A DNA stretch of 33,014 nucleotides from positions 1-33,014 of the IMG/VR virus record IMGVR_UViG_3300046332_000019; one strand, given 5' to 3'. Below, in pieces: positions 1-5,486 of this stretch. Each line of letters starts with the position of its first letter. Within the stretch, counting starts at the first letter, position 1. A model generated the notes under the pieces. That model was not told the origin of the DNA. It saw only the letters and a list, made by a program, of their open reading frames with translations, and searched no databases. The position numbers and the translations under genes were made by a program. Source of the stretch: a virus.

Positions 1-127
1 ATCATCATCTTCTGGAGCAATGCCACAAGCCGCCATCAAGGAATAACGGCGAGCATAGGTTAGCGCTGAAGCGTAGCCTTGAGGGTCTTTCTTAACGGCT
101 GGAAAGTGAACAATGCCGCACTCCAAC
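1..127. repeat. Terminal direct repeat, copy 1 (circular overlap)
   Basis: This segment is identical, base for base, to 32888-33014. It lies inside the ERF gene, whose reading frame continues correctly across the join. The plain reading is the end overlap of a circular assembly rather than a biological repeat. An exact 127-base overlap also equals a common assembler k-mer size. Unique genome length would be 32,887 bp. Confidence 0.95.
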
Positions 128-354
128 ATTTCGCCTGACTCATGGACAAAGACTGTTTCGCACATAATTCCGTCAGCGCAGTCATAGTTCTTTTGCAAAA
201 GAAAGATTCCATTGTTGTTTAAAGCGTCAATGACAGCTTCAACGCAAGCGGATAGGTCTGCGTACTTAGAACGGAAATGAGGGTTTGTAGAGGTCTTTAA
301 AGCAGGGCCAAAGGCCTTCTGTGCTTTGACCAAAGCTGATGCAATGTTTTTCAT
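1..354 (-). CDS. erf: ERF-family single-strand annealing recombinase (N-terminal part)
   Basis: This is the first 118 codons of an ERF-superfamily protein. ERF proteins anneal complementary single strands during phage recombination and genome circularisation. The start ATG is at 354 (MKNIASALVKAQKAFGPALK). The family signature ALTYARRYSLMAACGI lies at about residues 97-112, followed by an acidic EDDDGN stretch. The frame runs off the left edge and continues at 32887, giving 184 aa in the circular genome. The gene follows a small membrane protein by 2 nt, and the YqaJ exonuclease lies a little downstream, forming an exonuclease-annealase pair like lambda Exo-Beta. Family assignment is firm; the recombination role is inferred from the family. 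Confidence 0.93.
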   Translation of the reverse strand, partial: MKNIASALVKAQKAFGPALKTSTNPHFRSKYADLSACVEAVIDALNNNGIFLLQKNYDCADGIMCETVFVHESGEMLECGIVHFPAVKKDPQGYASALTYARRYSLMAACGIAPEDDD

Positions 355-356
355 GT

Positions 357-557
357 TTAACCCCAAAGTTGAGAGACTACGAATCCAGCGGCAAATGCGC
401 AGGCGATATAAACCCAGAACTCAGCTTGTTCTGCTGCGTCTGAACGATGACCTTCTAACCATTCCCAACGTTGGCGAGCTTCAATAGCATCAACCGTATT
501 TGGATAGGCTTCTTGCATTGTGCGTGGGTAGGTGCGGGTTGTGTTGTTAAGTTTCAT
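357..557 (-). CDS. Small membrane-anchored phage protein (66 aa)
   Basis: First gene of the leftward operon. I chose the ATG at 557 (MKLNNTTRTYPRTMQEAYPN) over an upstream-extended frame because an AGGAAA ribosome site lies just before it and because the extension would run through the promoter region. A polar N-terminus carrying the motif TYPRTMQEAYP is followed by a charged helix and one C-terminal membrane segment (about residues 47-64, FWVYIACAFAAGFVVSQLWG). Similar short proteins with a TYPRT motif and one membrane helix occur in other environmental phages as far as I recall, with no assigned function. Confidence 0.75.
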   Translation of the reverse strand: MKLNNTTRTYPRTMQEAYPNTVDAIEARQRWEWLEGHRSDAAEQAEFWVYIACAFAAGFVVSQLWG

Positions 558-602
558 TTTGTTTCCTAAAGTACCGTTTGCGTTGCGCTGCGGGATGTAT
601 GA

Positions 603-632
603 ACTATAACCTAGATTATGCTTACTTTGCAA
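603..632 (-). promoter_or_regulatory. Putative leftward early promoter
   Basis: On the minus strand, a TTGCAA -35 box (632 to 627) is followed after 17 bp by TTATAG (609 to 604), or after 18 bp by TATAGT (608 to 603). The pseudo-palindromic operator at 605-620 overlaps the -10. Transcription would start near 597, about 40 nt ahead of the 557 start codon, which has a good ribosome site. The prediction rests on box matches only. Confidence 0.6.
605..620. promoter_or_regulatory. Operator O1 (TATAACCTAGATTATG)
   Basis: This is a 16-bp pseudo-palindrome fitting TATAAYCTAGRTTATA with one end mismatch. Its 13-bp core (605-617) is an exact inverted copy of 673-685 beside the rightward promoter. It overlaps the leftward -10 box. 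The likely ligand is the Cro-like protein encoded at 697, by analogy with lambdoid control regions; binding itself is inferred. Confidence 0.6.
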
Positions 633-661
633 GATTTTAAGAAATATTTTGCAAATGTTGC

Positions 662-696
662 TTGACTGCAACAATCTAGGTTATATAATCTGTTTT
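662..696 (+). promoter_or_regulatory. Rightward early promoter, probably leaderless
   Basis: TTGACT (662-667), a 16-bp spacer and TATAAT (684-689) give a strong sigma-70 match. The ATG at 697 begins only 7 nt after the -10, so the message would start at or next to the start codon and there is no room for a ribosome site. Lambda cI made from pRM is the classic leaderless parallel. The operator half-site at 673-685 occupies the spacer and the start of the -10, suggesting autoregulation. Confidence 0.7.
670..685. promoter_or_regulatory. Operator O2, second copy beside the rightward promoter
   Basis: The sequence AATCTAGGTTATA (673-685) is the exact reverse complement of 605-617. In the full 16-bp frame two positions at the left end differ from the consensus, so one half-site is weaker. 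It sits between the -35 and -10 boxes of the rightward promoter, where a bound repressor would block RNA polymerase. Confidence 0.6.
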
Positions 697-858
697 ATGA
701 CTAAAGAAGAACTTATCAAACTAGCTGGAACACAAGTAGAGCTTGCAAAGTTGCTTGGCATTAGTCAAGCTGCTGTCGGCGCATGGAAAGAAGTTCCAAA
801 AGCTCGAATCTGGCAACTAAAACTGTTGAGGCCAAAATGGTTCAAGACAAAAAAGTAA
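697..858 (+). CDS. Cro/CI-like helix-turn-helix regulator (53 aa)
   Basis: A very small DNA-binding protein. Residues about 11-32 (TQVELAKLLGISQAAVGAWK) form a classic helix-turn-helix, followed by VPKARIWQLKLL as in Cro/YdaS-type phage regulators. A basic tail (RPKWFKTKK) ends it. I chose the ATG at 697 because earlier in-frame codons would lie inside the promoter. There is no ribosome site; the start lies 7 nt after the -10, so translation is probably leaderless. It is the first rightward gene and faces the leftward operon, the position of a switch regulator. It overlaps the next gene by 22 nt. Its targets are probably the three TATAAYCTAGRTTATA sites; whether it represses both directions is unknown. 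Confidence 0.8.
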   Translation: MTKEELIKLAGTQVELAKLLGISQAAVGAWKEVPKARIWQLKLLRPKWFKTKK

Positions 859-1268
859 GATTTTGCCGTGACTGTGACAATCAAATTATTGGCAGAGACT
901 TTAGGTCTTGGCTTTGTATGTCTTGTCATGAAAAATCATTAAAACCGTTTAAATACAAGGTTTGCAAAGGTTGTAGTTGCGAGATAACTGACAGAGACTT
1001 GCGAGCTAGGTTTTGCTTTCCTTGCACAAAAGTAAGACCTGTTAAAAATGGTCAGATCAAGGCTGCTTCACTTGTTGCAAAAGCAATCAAAGAAGGAAAA
1101 TTAAAGCCTGTAAAAGAATTTATGTGTGTCGACTGTGGAAAACAAGCAACAGATTACGATCACAGAGATTACAACAAACCTTTAGATGTTGTTCCAGTTT
1201 GTCGTTCATGTAATGTAAAACGTGGGCCAGCAATATCTTTAAGCAACGATTTATCAACGAAGGAGTAA
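837..1268 (+). CDS. HNH-like endonuclease-family protein with extra zinc knuckles
   Basis: The C-terminal part (about residues 97-133) has CVDCGKQATDYDHRDYNKP followed by DVVPVCRSCNVKRGPA. This is the pattern of small phage HNH/zinc proteins: two CxxC pairs, the DHRDY core, and the histidine that would serve as a catalytic base. Ahead of it are two further cysteine modules of one type, CRDC...CMSC (about 10-34) and CKGC...CFPC (about 43-66), so the protein looks like three zinc-binding units in series. I chose the ATG at 837 (MVQDKKVRFC); a longer frame from 783 would lie wholly over the regulator gene. Whether it cuts DNA is unproven. It could instead be a structural zinc-ribbon DNA binder. 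Confidence 0.7.
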   Translation: MVQDKKVRFCRDCDNQIIGRDFRSWLCMSCHEKSLKPFKYKVCKGCSCEITDRDLRARFCFPCTKVRPVKNGQIKAASLVAKAIKEGKLKPVKEFMCVDCGKQATDYDHRDYNKPLDVVPVCRSCNVKRGPAISLSNDLSTKE

Positions 1269-1270
1269 AC

Positions 1271-1423
1271 ATGAAAAAATCAATCGCAATCATCTTGGCA
1301 ACCCTGGCACTTAGCGCCAGCGCACAAATGTCAACACACACCTACATTCAAAACGGTCGCACAGTAACTTGCACAACAAGCTGCTATGGCAACGGTCAAC
1401 AATGCACAACGAGCTGTTTCTAA
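1271..1423 (+). CDS. Tiny exported Cys-rich peptide (50 aa)
   Basis: Residues 1-19 (MKKSIAIILATLALSASA) form a clear Sec signal peptide with an ASA-Q cleavage site. The mature part is about 31 residues and contains CTTSC twice (about 34-38 and 45-49), so two disulfides are possible in the periplasm. The ribosome site is strong (AAGGAG, 6 nt before ATG). The stop overlaps the next start as TAATG. I recall similar short secreted peptides in other environmental phages, without known function. It may act on the host envelope, for example in superinfection control, but that is a guess. Confidence 0.7.
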   Translation: MKKSIAIILATLALSASAQMSTHTYIQNGRTVTCTTSCYGNGQQCTTSCF

Positions 1424-1728
1424 TGAGTTACGCAGAAATTGAAATGAAAGTCGTGCAATGGTCGGAAGCACGAAAAATTATCCCAAACAGCACTCCATTT
1501 GCTCAGTCGATCAAAGCAGTTGAGGAAATCAACGAGCTAGTCGATGCCTTGCGTGACAATAACAAGGTTGATGCCATTGATGCCATTGGTGACACTGTTG
1601 TTTGCCTGATTAACGTCTGTGCTTTGCTAGATGTAAACCTGACAGACTGCCTTGCTGCTGCTTATCACCAAATCAAAGACCGCCGAGGCTACATGAACGC
1701 TGAAGGCATCTTTGTGAAGGAAGCATGA
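1423..1728 (+). CDS. MazG-like nucleotide pyrophosphohydrolase
   Basis: This 101-aa all-alpha NTP pyrophosphohydrolase would hydrolyse NTPs or dNTPs to the monophosphate and pyrophosphate, or act on alarmones, in the cytoplasm. The metal-binding pattern is visible: VEEINE at about 33-38 (EExxE) and DAIGD at about 53-57. A hydrophobic helix pair follows. I start it at the ATG at 1423, which overlaps the previous stop, rather than the upstream in-frame ATGs that lie over the secreted-peptide gene. Phage MazG proteins are thought to adjust host nucleotide or (p)ppGpp pools; the substrate here is not known. Confidence 0.8.
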   Translation: MSYAEIEMKVVQWSEARKIIPNSTPFAQSIKAVEEINELVDALRDNNKVDAIDAIGDTVVCLINVCALLDVNLTDCLAAAYHQIKDRRGYMNAEGIFVKEA

Positions 1729-1877
1729 TGGCTGGCTTCATTGGCATACTTTGCACAATCGCTTGGCTAACGCACATCTTCACTTGTTTTGCTCAAGGCT
1801 TCTGGGGTTTCCTCGTTGCTGGAGCGATTTTCTTTCCTATCGGCATACTTCACGGTTTTTATCTGTGGGTTAACTGA
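1725..1877 (+). CDS. Small two-helix membrane protein (50 aa)
   Basis: The start codon overlaps the MazG-like stop as ATGA, so translation is probably coupled. Nearly the whole protein is hydrophobic: segments at about 3-22 (AGFIGILCTIAWLTHIFTCF) and 26-48 fit two membrane helices with a short loop. A second ATG at 1728 is possible. No family is recognised. The position far from the lysis genes argues against a holin. Confidence 0.6.
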   Translation: MMAGFIGILCTIAWLTHIFTCFAQGFWGFLVAGAIFFPIGILHGFYLWVN

Positions 1878-1883
1878 TATACA
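1875..1883 (+). promoter_or_regulatory. Candidate extended -10 promoter
   Basis: TGATATACA gives a TGn extended -10 motif with TATACA at 1878-1883; no good -35 is present. It opens the 113-bp non-coding stretch before the DUF1376 gene, the longest gap among the early rightward genes, and could drive replication genes separately from the regulator promoter. The stretch 1884-1990 shows no other feature I can name. Confidence 0.35.
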
Positions 1884-1990
1884 ATGTTTTGAAACAACGG
1901 CTAGTTCGGACTAATTACCCGAGCGAAAAGAGTTACCCCTTCTCCTGCCGACTGTTTCTTCATCTAAGGGGCTTTGAAAAAGCGGGCTAT

Positions 1991-2782
1991 ATGCACTATT
2001 ACAAGAGAAATCTTGGCGACTATGCCAAGAAAGCTGGTCGCCTGACCATGCTTCAACACGGTTCGTACACGCTTCTTATTGATTCGTGCTATGACCGTGA
2101 GACTTTTCCAACATTGGAACAAGCACTAGAATGGACTTGGGCTTCAACAGAAGCTGAGATTGAAGCCGTTAAATTTGTTCTTAGTCGATTCTTTGTGCTT
2201 GATAAAGATGGTTGCTATGTGCAAGACCGCATCCTTCAAGAGTTGCTTGAATACCATGCCAAAGCAGACACAAACAAACGAATCGCTATTGAAAGAGAAA
2301 CGAAGCGTAAGCAAAAAAGCACGAACCGTGAACAAGACGTAAACGAAGCGACACCTAACCATAAACCAATAACCATTAACCAAGAACCAAAGAAGAAAGC
2401 AACTGGCGTTGCTTGCCCACCTGATGTTTCTGAAGCTGTTTGGTTGGATTGGTTGCAACTGCGTAAAGCAAAAAAAGCGCCTGTCACACAGACCGTGGTG
2501 AACTCTGCCACAAAAGAAGCTGAGAAGGCAGGAGTTAGCCTAAACGCTTTCCTGACCATCTGGTGTGCAAGAGGTTCGCAAGGGTTGCAGGCTGAATGGC
2601 TCAAATCAAACGAGCGCCAGCCTTTTGCCAACAAATACGATGTGGCTCACGTTACAACGCCACCACCGCCAAACCAAGACGCTGCTTTGCGTCAAATGGA
2701 TGAAGACCGCAAGAAGGCAGTCAAGCCAAATGCTGATGTGCAAGCCAAGATTGCAGAGTTGCTAAAAGGCAACAGGGTATGA
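1991..2782 (+). CDS. DUF1376 (YdaU-type) replication-associated protein
   Basis: The N-terminal domain (residues 1 to about 105: MHYYKRNLGDYAKKAGRLTM, GSYTLLIDSCYDRE, TEAEIEAVKFVLSRFF) is a DUF1376/YdaU winged-helix domain. In phages and prophages it takes the place of lambda O-type replication initiators. A basic, Lys/Asn-rich linker (about 110-165) follows, then a globular C-terminal part containing VWLDWLQLRKAKKAPVT, as found in the tails of many such initiators. I chose the ATG at 1991 because MHYYKRN is the usual family start; the open frame upstream to 1889 would need a TTG start. No helicase, helicase loader or polymerase is present, so the phage presumably uses the host replisome. The replication role is inferred. 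Confidence 0.82.
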   Translation: MHYYKRNLGDYAKKAGRLTMLQHGSYTLLIDSCYDRETFPTLEQALEWTWASTEAEIEAVKFVLSRFFVLDKDGCYVQDRILQELLEYHAKADTNKRIAIERETKRKQKSTNREQDVNEATPNHKPITINQEPKKKATGVACPPDVSEAVWLDWLQLRKAKKAPVTQTVVNSATKEAEKAGVSLNAFLTIWCARGSQGLQAEWLKSNERQPFANKYDVAHVTTPPPPNQDAALRQMDEDRKKAVKPNADVQAKIAELLKGNRV

Positions 2783-2997
2783 ACTATTTTCAAGCAAATC
2801 AGATTCTTGACCAAATAAAAGACAGTGAATCATATAATCTAGGTTATACTAGAGACACAATCAACAAAGCACTTGAACTGACAGGCGACTTAGATGGATT
2901 TCAACCAAGTATTCGAGCAACAAGTGGAGCATCTCACGAAGATGGCTTTGCAGAAGGGTTGGGTCGCATACGCCAAACAGAGAGCGCAAGAGCTTGA
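2779..2997 (+). CDS. Hypothetical phage protein overlapping the next gene
   Basis: Starts as an ATGA overlap with the replication gene. The first 45 residues (MNYFQANQILDQIKDSESYN, then TINKALELTGDL) look like a real small phage protein. The last 35 residues are read over the 2894 gene in another frame and look much less protein-like. The 16-bp operator consensus lies inside it at 2833-2848 and encodes the YNLGYT stretch. The gene may once have ended earlier and now reads through. Confidence 0.5.
   Translation: MNYFQANQILDQIKDSESYNLGYTRDTINKALELTGDLDGFQPSIRATSGASHEDGFAEGLGRIRQTESARA
2833..2848. promoter_or_regulatory. Operator O3 (perfect TATAATCTAGGTTATA)
   Basis: This is the reverse complement of TATAACCTAGATTATA and the best match in the window to the consensus TATAAYCTAGRTTATA. 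It carries internal TATAAT and TATACT (2845-2850) sequences that could serve as -10 boxes; TTGACC at 2807-2812 is a possible -35 but lies 20 bp from the first. It could control an internal promoter or act as a distant repressor-binding site. Confidence 0.55.
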
Positions 2998-3067
2998 AGA
3001 CAACCAGACGGGAATTTTTAAGGGATTGATTGAAGCTGTAAGAGAACGAGTAAATGAACGTAAATGA
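2894..3067 (+). CDS. Hypothetical phage protein (57 aa)
   Basis: Reads MDFNQVFEQQVEHLTKMALQ, then KGWVAYAKQRAQELE, and ends VRERVNERK. It is a helical, charged sequence with the typical look of a compact phage protein. It overlaps the preceding reading frame by 104 nt in a different frame. Its stop (3065-3067) overlaps an ATG at 3064. I judge this frame to be the real one in 2894-3000. No function is recognised. Confidence 0.6.
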   Translation: MDFNQVFEQQVEHLTKMALQKGWVAYAKQRAQELEDNQTGIFKGLIEAVRERVNERK

Positions 3068-3078
3068 AAGGCTATGTG

Positions 3079-3354
3079 ATGACACAAGATGAAATCATTG
3101 AGATGGCTAAACAGGCTGGTTTTGAAGAGCAGTTCACAAGACCTCAAGACGCAATAGTGCGTAAAGGTTTTGCTTTAAGCGGCGAATTCAAAGGTTACAA
3201 AGCCAACAATGCTGTACTTGAAGCCTTTGCCAAACTGGTAGAGGAGCGTTGCTGTTCTATTATCCGAGACAACATTCCACGAAGCGGTCACGACACTAAA
3301 GAATATGTGTTTGCTTTCAAACTGATTGATGCAATCAAGCGAGGTCAAGCATGA
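3079..3354 (+). CDS. Hypothetical phage protein, paralogue of the 6863 gene
   Basis: The N-terminus MTQDEIIEMAKQAGF and the central LEAFAKLVEE define a common small phage protein type of unknown role. I chose ATG 3079 over 3064 because AAAGG at 3068 is well placed and because the paralogue at 6863 begins at the same residue. The first 30 nt of the two genes are identical, and so is the block encoding EAFAKLV, while the parts between differ. A C-terminal helix (YVFAFKLIDAIKRGQA) is specific to this copy. Confidence 0.7.
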   Translation: MTQDEIIEMAKQAGFEEQFTRPQDAIVRKGFALSGEFKGYKANNAVLEAFAKLVEERCCSIIRDNIPRSGHDTKEYVFAFKLIDAIKRGQA

Positions 3355-3539
3355 CTCCTACACAACGATTGCGCTTTGTTGAGCGTCAACATGGATATAA
3401 ATCAGTTTACGGAAACGACACAACACCAAACATGGTTCGAATTCTTCAGCAATGGTGGGAAGATAACTCCACTGATGTGCATTGGATTGATGGAAAACCA
3501 GGCGAGTGGCGTGACGTTCCTTTGGAGAATGAAAAATGA
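3351..3539 (+). CDS. Hypothetical phage protein (62 aa)
   Basis: ATGA overlap with the previous gene. The sequence has an RLRFVER opening and a MVRILQQWWED ... GEWRDVPLE ending. I recognise it as a recurrent small phage protein without a function. The Trp-rich C-terminal half suggests a folded domain despite the small size. Confidence 0.65.
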   Translation: MTPTQRLRFVERQHGYKSVYGNDTTPNMVRILQQWWEDNSTDVHWIDGKPGEWRDVPLENEK

Positions 3540-3727
3540 TTGAACTCGACACAAAGATTGAAACGATACACAAGCGCCGTCACGTAAACGTGGATTTGTA
3601 CGATGGCAACGTTTGGCTTGGCTTGGTGACTGAGGCAGCTCGCTGCCATGTAAGTCTGACCAAGGAACAGGCCAAGGACATGATTGCCGCCTTGATTCGC
3701 ATTGTTGATGCAGAGGTGACCAAATGA
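3536..3727 (+). CDS. Hypothetical phage protein (63 aa)
   Basis: Coupled by ATGA to both neighbours. Alternating hydrophobic residues (HVNVDLYDGNVWLGLVTEA) suggest a small beta domain, followed by a helix (LTKEQAKDMIAALIRIVDAE). No family recognised. Confidence 0.6.
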   Translation: MIELDTKIETIHKRRHVNVDLYDGNVWLGLVTEAARCHVSLTKEQAKDMIAALIRIVDAEVTK

Positions 3728-3981
3728 CTTACGAAGCCAAGATTGAATTTTTCCTTGATGACGGTCAGCTTTGCCAGATTGCAGTGATTGACTATTGCAA
3801 GACAGAGCCAAACCCAAGTACATGGGACAGCGACATTGACTTCTATGGCGGTGAGGAATTTGATTACGAATTGCTTGATATGGAAGGCAAGATTATCAAG
3901 CCTGACTTGAGCGACAAAGAGATTGCAGAAATTGAAGAAGCAATTTCAGACTTCTTTGAAGGTGACAGTTATGACGATTAA
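3724..3981 (+). CDS. Acidic hypothetical phage protein (85 aa)
   Basis: Strongly acidic, especially the C-terminal half (YGGEEFDYELLD, EIEEAISDFFEGDSYDD). Small acidic phage proteins sometimes mimic DNA or inhibit host nucleases, but nothing here proves that. The start overlaps the previous stop; its own 3' end overlaps the next start at 3971. Confidence 0.6.
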   Translation: MTYEAKIEFFLDDGQLCQIAVIDYCKTEPNPSTWDSDIDFYGGEEFDYELLDMEGKIIKPDLSDKEIAEIEEAISDFFEGDSYDD

Positions 3982-4084
3982 CTTTCCATTTCCACCAGCA
4001 ACAGGCGCAGTTCCTTGGACTGCCAAACAAATCAAAGAATACGCGCAACAACAACGCGCACAACTGCCAGAGGCTCCGCTATGA
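3971..4084 (+). CDS. Very small hypothetical protein (37 aa)
   Basis: Reads MTINFPFPPATGAVPWTAKQ and then a helix ending QLPEAPL. It starts inside the acidic gene and stops in an ATGA overlap with the membrane-protein gene at 4081, so it fits the coupled array. Pro-rich head, Gln-rich helix; no function recognised. Confidence 0.5.
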   Translation: MTINFPFPPATGAVPWTAKQIKEYAQQQRAQLPEAPL

Positions 4085-4263
4085 AAGAGTATTGGATGAT
4101 TATTTTGACAATGTGGACAACGGGGTGGGTCACTTTTGCGGCGACAAAAGTTGGCGAAATGACCCAACCAAGTCAAGTCACTGAAATGCTGCCTTTTACA
4201 TTCTTTTTGATTACGGCGTTTCCAGCTTTGCTTGGCTTCCTGATTGGTAAGGAAACAAAATGA
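4081..4263 (+). CDS. Small two-helix membrane protein (60 aa)
   Basis: I chose ATG 4081 (MKEYWMIILTMWTTGWVTF), coupled to the preceding stop. Membrane segments lie at about 4-20 and 38-56, joined by a polar loop. The ending KETK is positively charged, favouring a cytoplasmic C-terminus. Role unknown; it is far from the lysis block. Confidence 0.6.
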   Translation: MKEYWMIILTMWTTGWVTFAATKVGEMTQPSQVTEMLPFTFFLITAFPALLGFLIGKETK

Positions 4264-5258
4264 CAACACAAACAGAAGCATTGAAGCTGGCGCTTGAGGC
4301 GTTGGAAAAGCTGTGGAATATTATTGATGACATTGATACCTATGGCGACATGGCAAAGGGTGATGAAAAACTATATCGCGCATTGGTTGAACGCAGACAA
4401 CGCACAAGGTTTGAAGAAACTGGCATTTCAACTGATGGGTATGAACTGAATGGTGGAGCTATTACCGCCATCAAAGAAGCCTTGGCACAAGAGAAAGCCT
4501 TACAAGCCTTGCATGACGAGAATGAACGGCTTGGGCTATACAAGGATGCTTATGCACAGCAAGAGCAGGAACCTGTTGGTTATTTCAACGCAAATAGCGA
4601 TGGGAAATGGGAGCAAAGCGATTCAAACGATGGTGTGCCTTTTTATGCTGCACTTCCACCACAACCCAAAGAGCCAGCCGTGTCGGAGACACATAAGCAA
4701 AAGTACCGCCGTGGTAACCGATTGATATGCCTTGAGACAGAGGAATACTGCGTTATTCATATTTCAGGCACAGACCGCCAGTGGGTTAAGTTTCCTGATT
4801 CACACGTTGGTGTTTATACAAACGAGCAAGTTGCAGAGTTGTTTGAGTTGTTGCCCAAAGAGACAGAGCAGGAGTTTACAAACGATTGGAGCGAATGGCG
4901 TGGCATGGTTGTGCAAAATTTAATGCGTCACGGCATCGACAAAGACTTTGCAAGACGCTTGGCGCACTTCTACCAAGATAAAGCACCACAACCAAAAGAG
5001 CCAGAGCAGGAGCCTGTGGCGTGTATCGGATACTGGAATCAAAAAACAGGTGCGTACTACAAACCAGACCAAATTTCAGCATCACATAAAAAGCTGATTG
5101 AAGATGGCATATTGCGCCGTTGCTACACCACCCCACCAAAGCGCAAGCCGCTAAGTGGTTACATCAACGGGGCTGGAATCAACGCAAATGACTCGCCTCA
5201 CATTGTTGTTGAGAAGCTTGAACGAGCCATCGAAGCCGCCCACAATATTAAGGAGTAA
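4260..5258 (+). CDS. Modular phage protein with repeated EPV-GY...PP units (332 aa)
   Basis: The N-terminus (ALKLALEALEKLW ... AITAIKEALAQEKALQALHD) is a helical ALEAL-type module common in small phage proteins. Two related units follow: QEPVGYFNANSDGKW ending PFYAALPPQPKEP (about 105-138), and QEPVACIGYWNQKTG ending RRCYTTPPKRKPL (about 250-300). Between them is a distinct domain (LICLETEEYCVIHISG ... GVYTNEQVAELFELLPKE). The C-terminus ends in a helix. This looks like a mosaic of exchangeable modules. No enzymatic motif is seen. Its ATGA overlap with the previous gene supports this start. Confidence 0.65.
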   Translation: MTTQTEALKLALEALEKLWNIIDDIDTYGDMAKGDEKLYRALVERRQRTRFEETGISTDGYELNGGAITAIKEALAQEKALQALHDENERLGLYKDAYAQQEQEPVGYFNANSDGKWEQSDSNDGVPFYAALPPQPKEPAVSETHKQKYRRGNRLICLETEEYCVIHISGTDRQWVKFPDSHVGVYTNEQVAELFELLPKETEQEFTNDWSEWRGMVVQNLMRHGIDKDFARRLAHFYQDKAPQPKEPEQEPVACIGYWNQKTGAYYKPDQISASHKKLIEDGILRRCYTTPPKRKPLSGYINGAGINANDSPHIVVEKLERAIEAAHNIKE

Positions 5259-5261
5259 GAC

Positions 5262-5486
5262 ATGGATCAATGTATGAATTGCACGGTTAGAGGCGACCTT
5301 GATGCTTGCATGGAAACACCTTGCAGTCAGCATGAATCTTGGTATGCGCAGACATTAAAAGCACAGCGCACATGGGAAGGGTTAAGTGTGTTTGAGATAA
5401 ACGACCTTGTGGAAAACACAGAGTATGAAGACTATCGCGGACTTGTTGAAGCAACAGAAGCAAAACTTAAAGAAAGAAACACATGA
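5262..5486 (+). CDS. Small Cys-rich phage protein (74 aa)
   Basis: The N-terminal half, with CMNCTVRGDLDACMETPCSQ and then HESWYA, has four cysteines and a histidine and matches a recurrent phage protein type; metal binding is likely. The second half is an acidic helix. AAGGAG lies 8 nt before the start. Function unknown. Confidence 0.65.
   Translation: MDQCMNCTVRGDLDACMETPCSQHESWYAQTLKAQRTWEGLSVFEINDLVENTEYEDYRGLVEATEAKLKERNT

Noticed and set aside
1608-1683. A whole tRNA in the early region
   Set aside because: No cloverleaf could be built in either strand; the stretch is inside the MazG-like gene.
1889-1990. N-terminal extension of the DUF1376 protein from a TTG at 1889
   Set aside because: The family normally begins MHYYKRN, coded at 1991; the added 34 residues do not resemble the family and would need a weak start.
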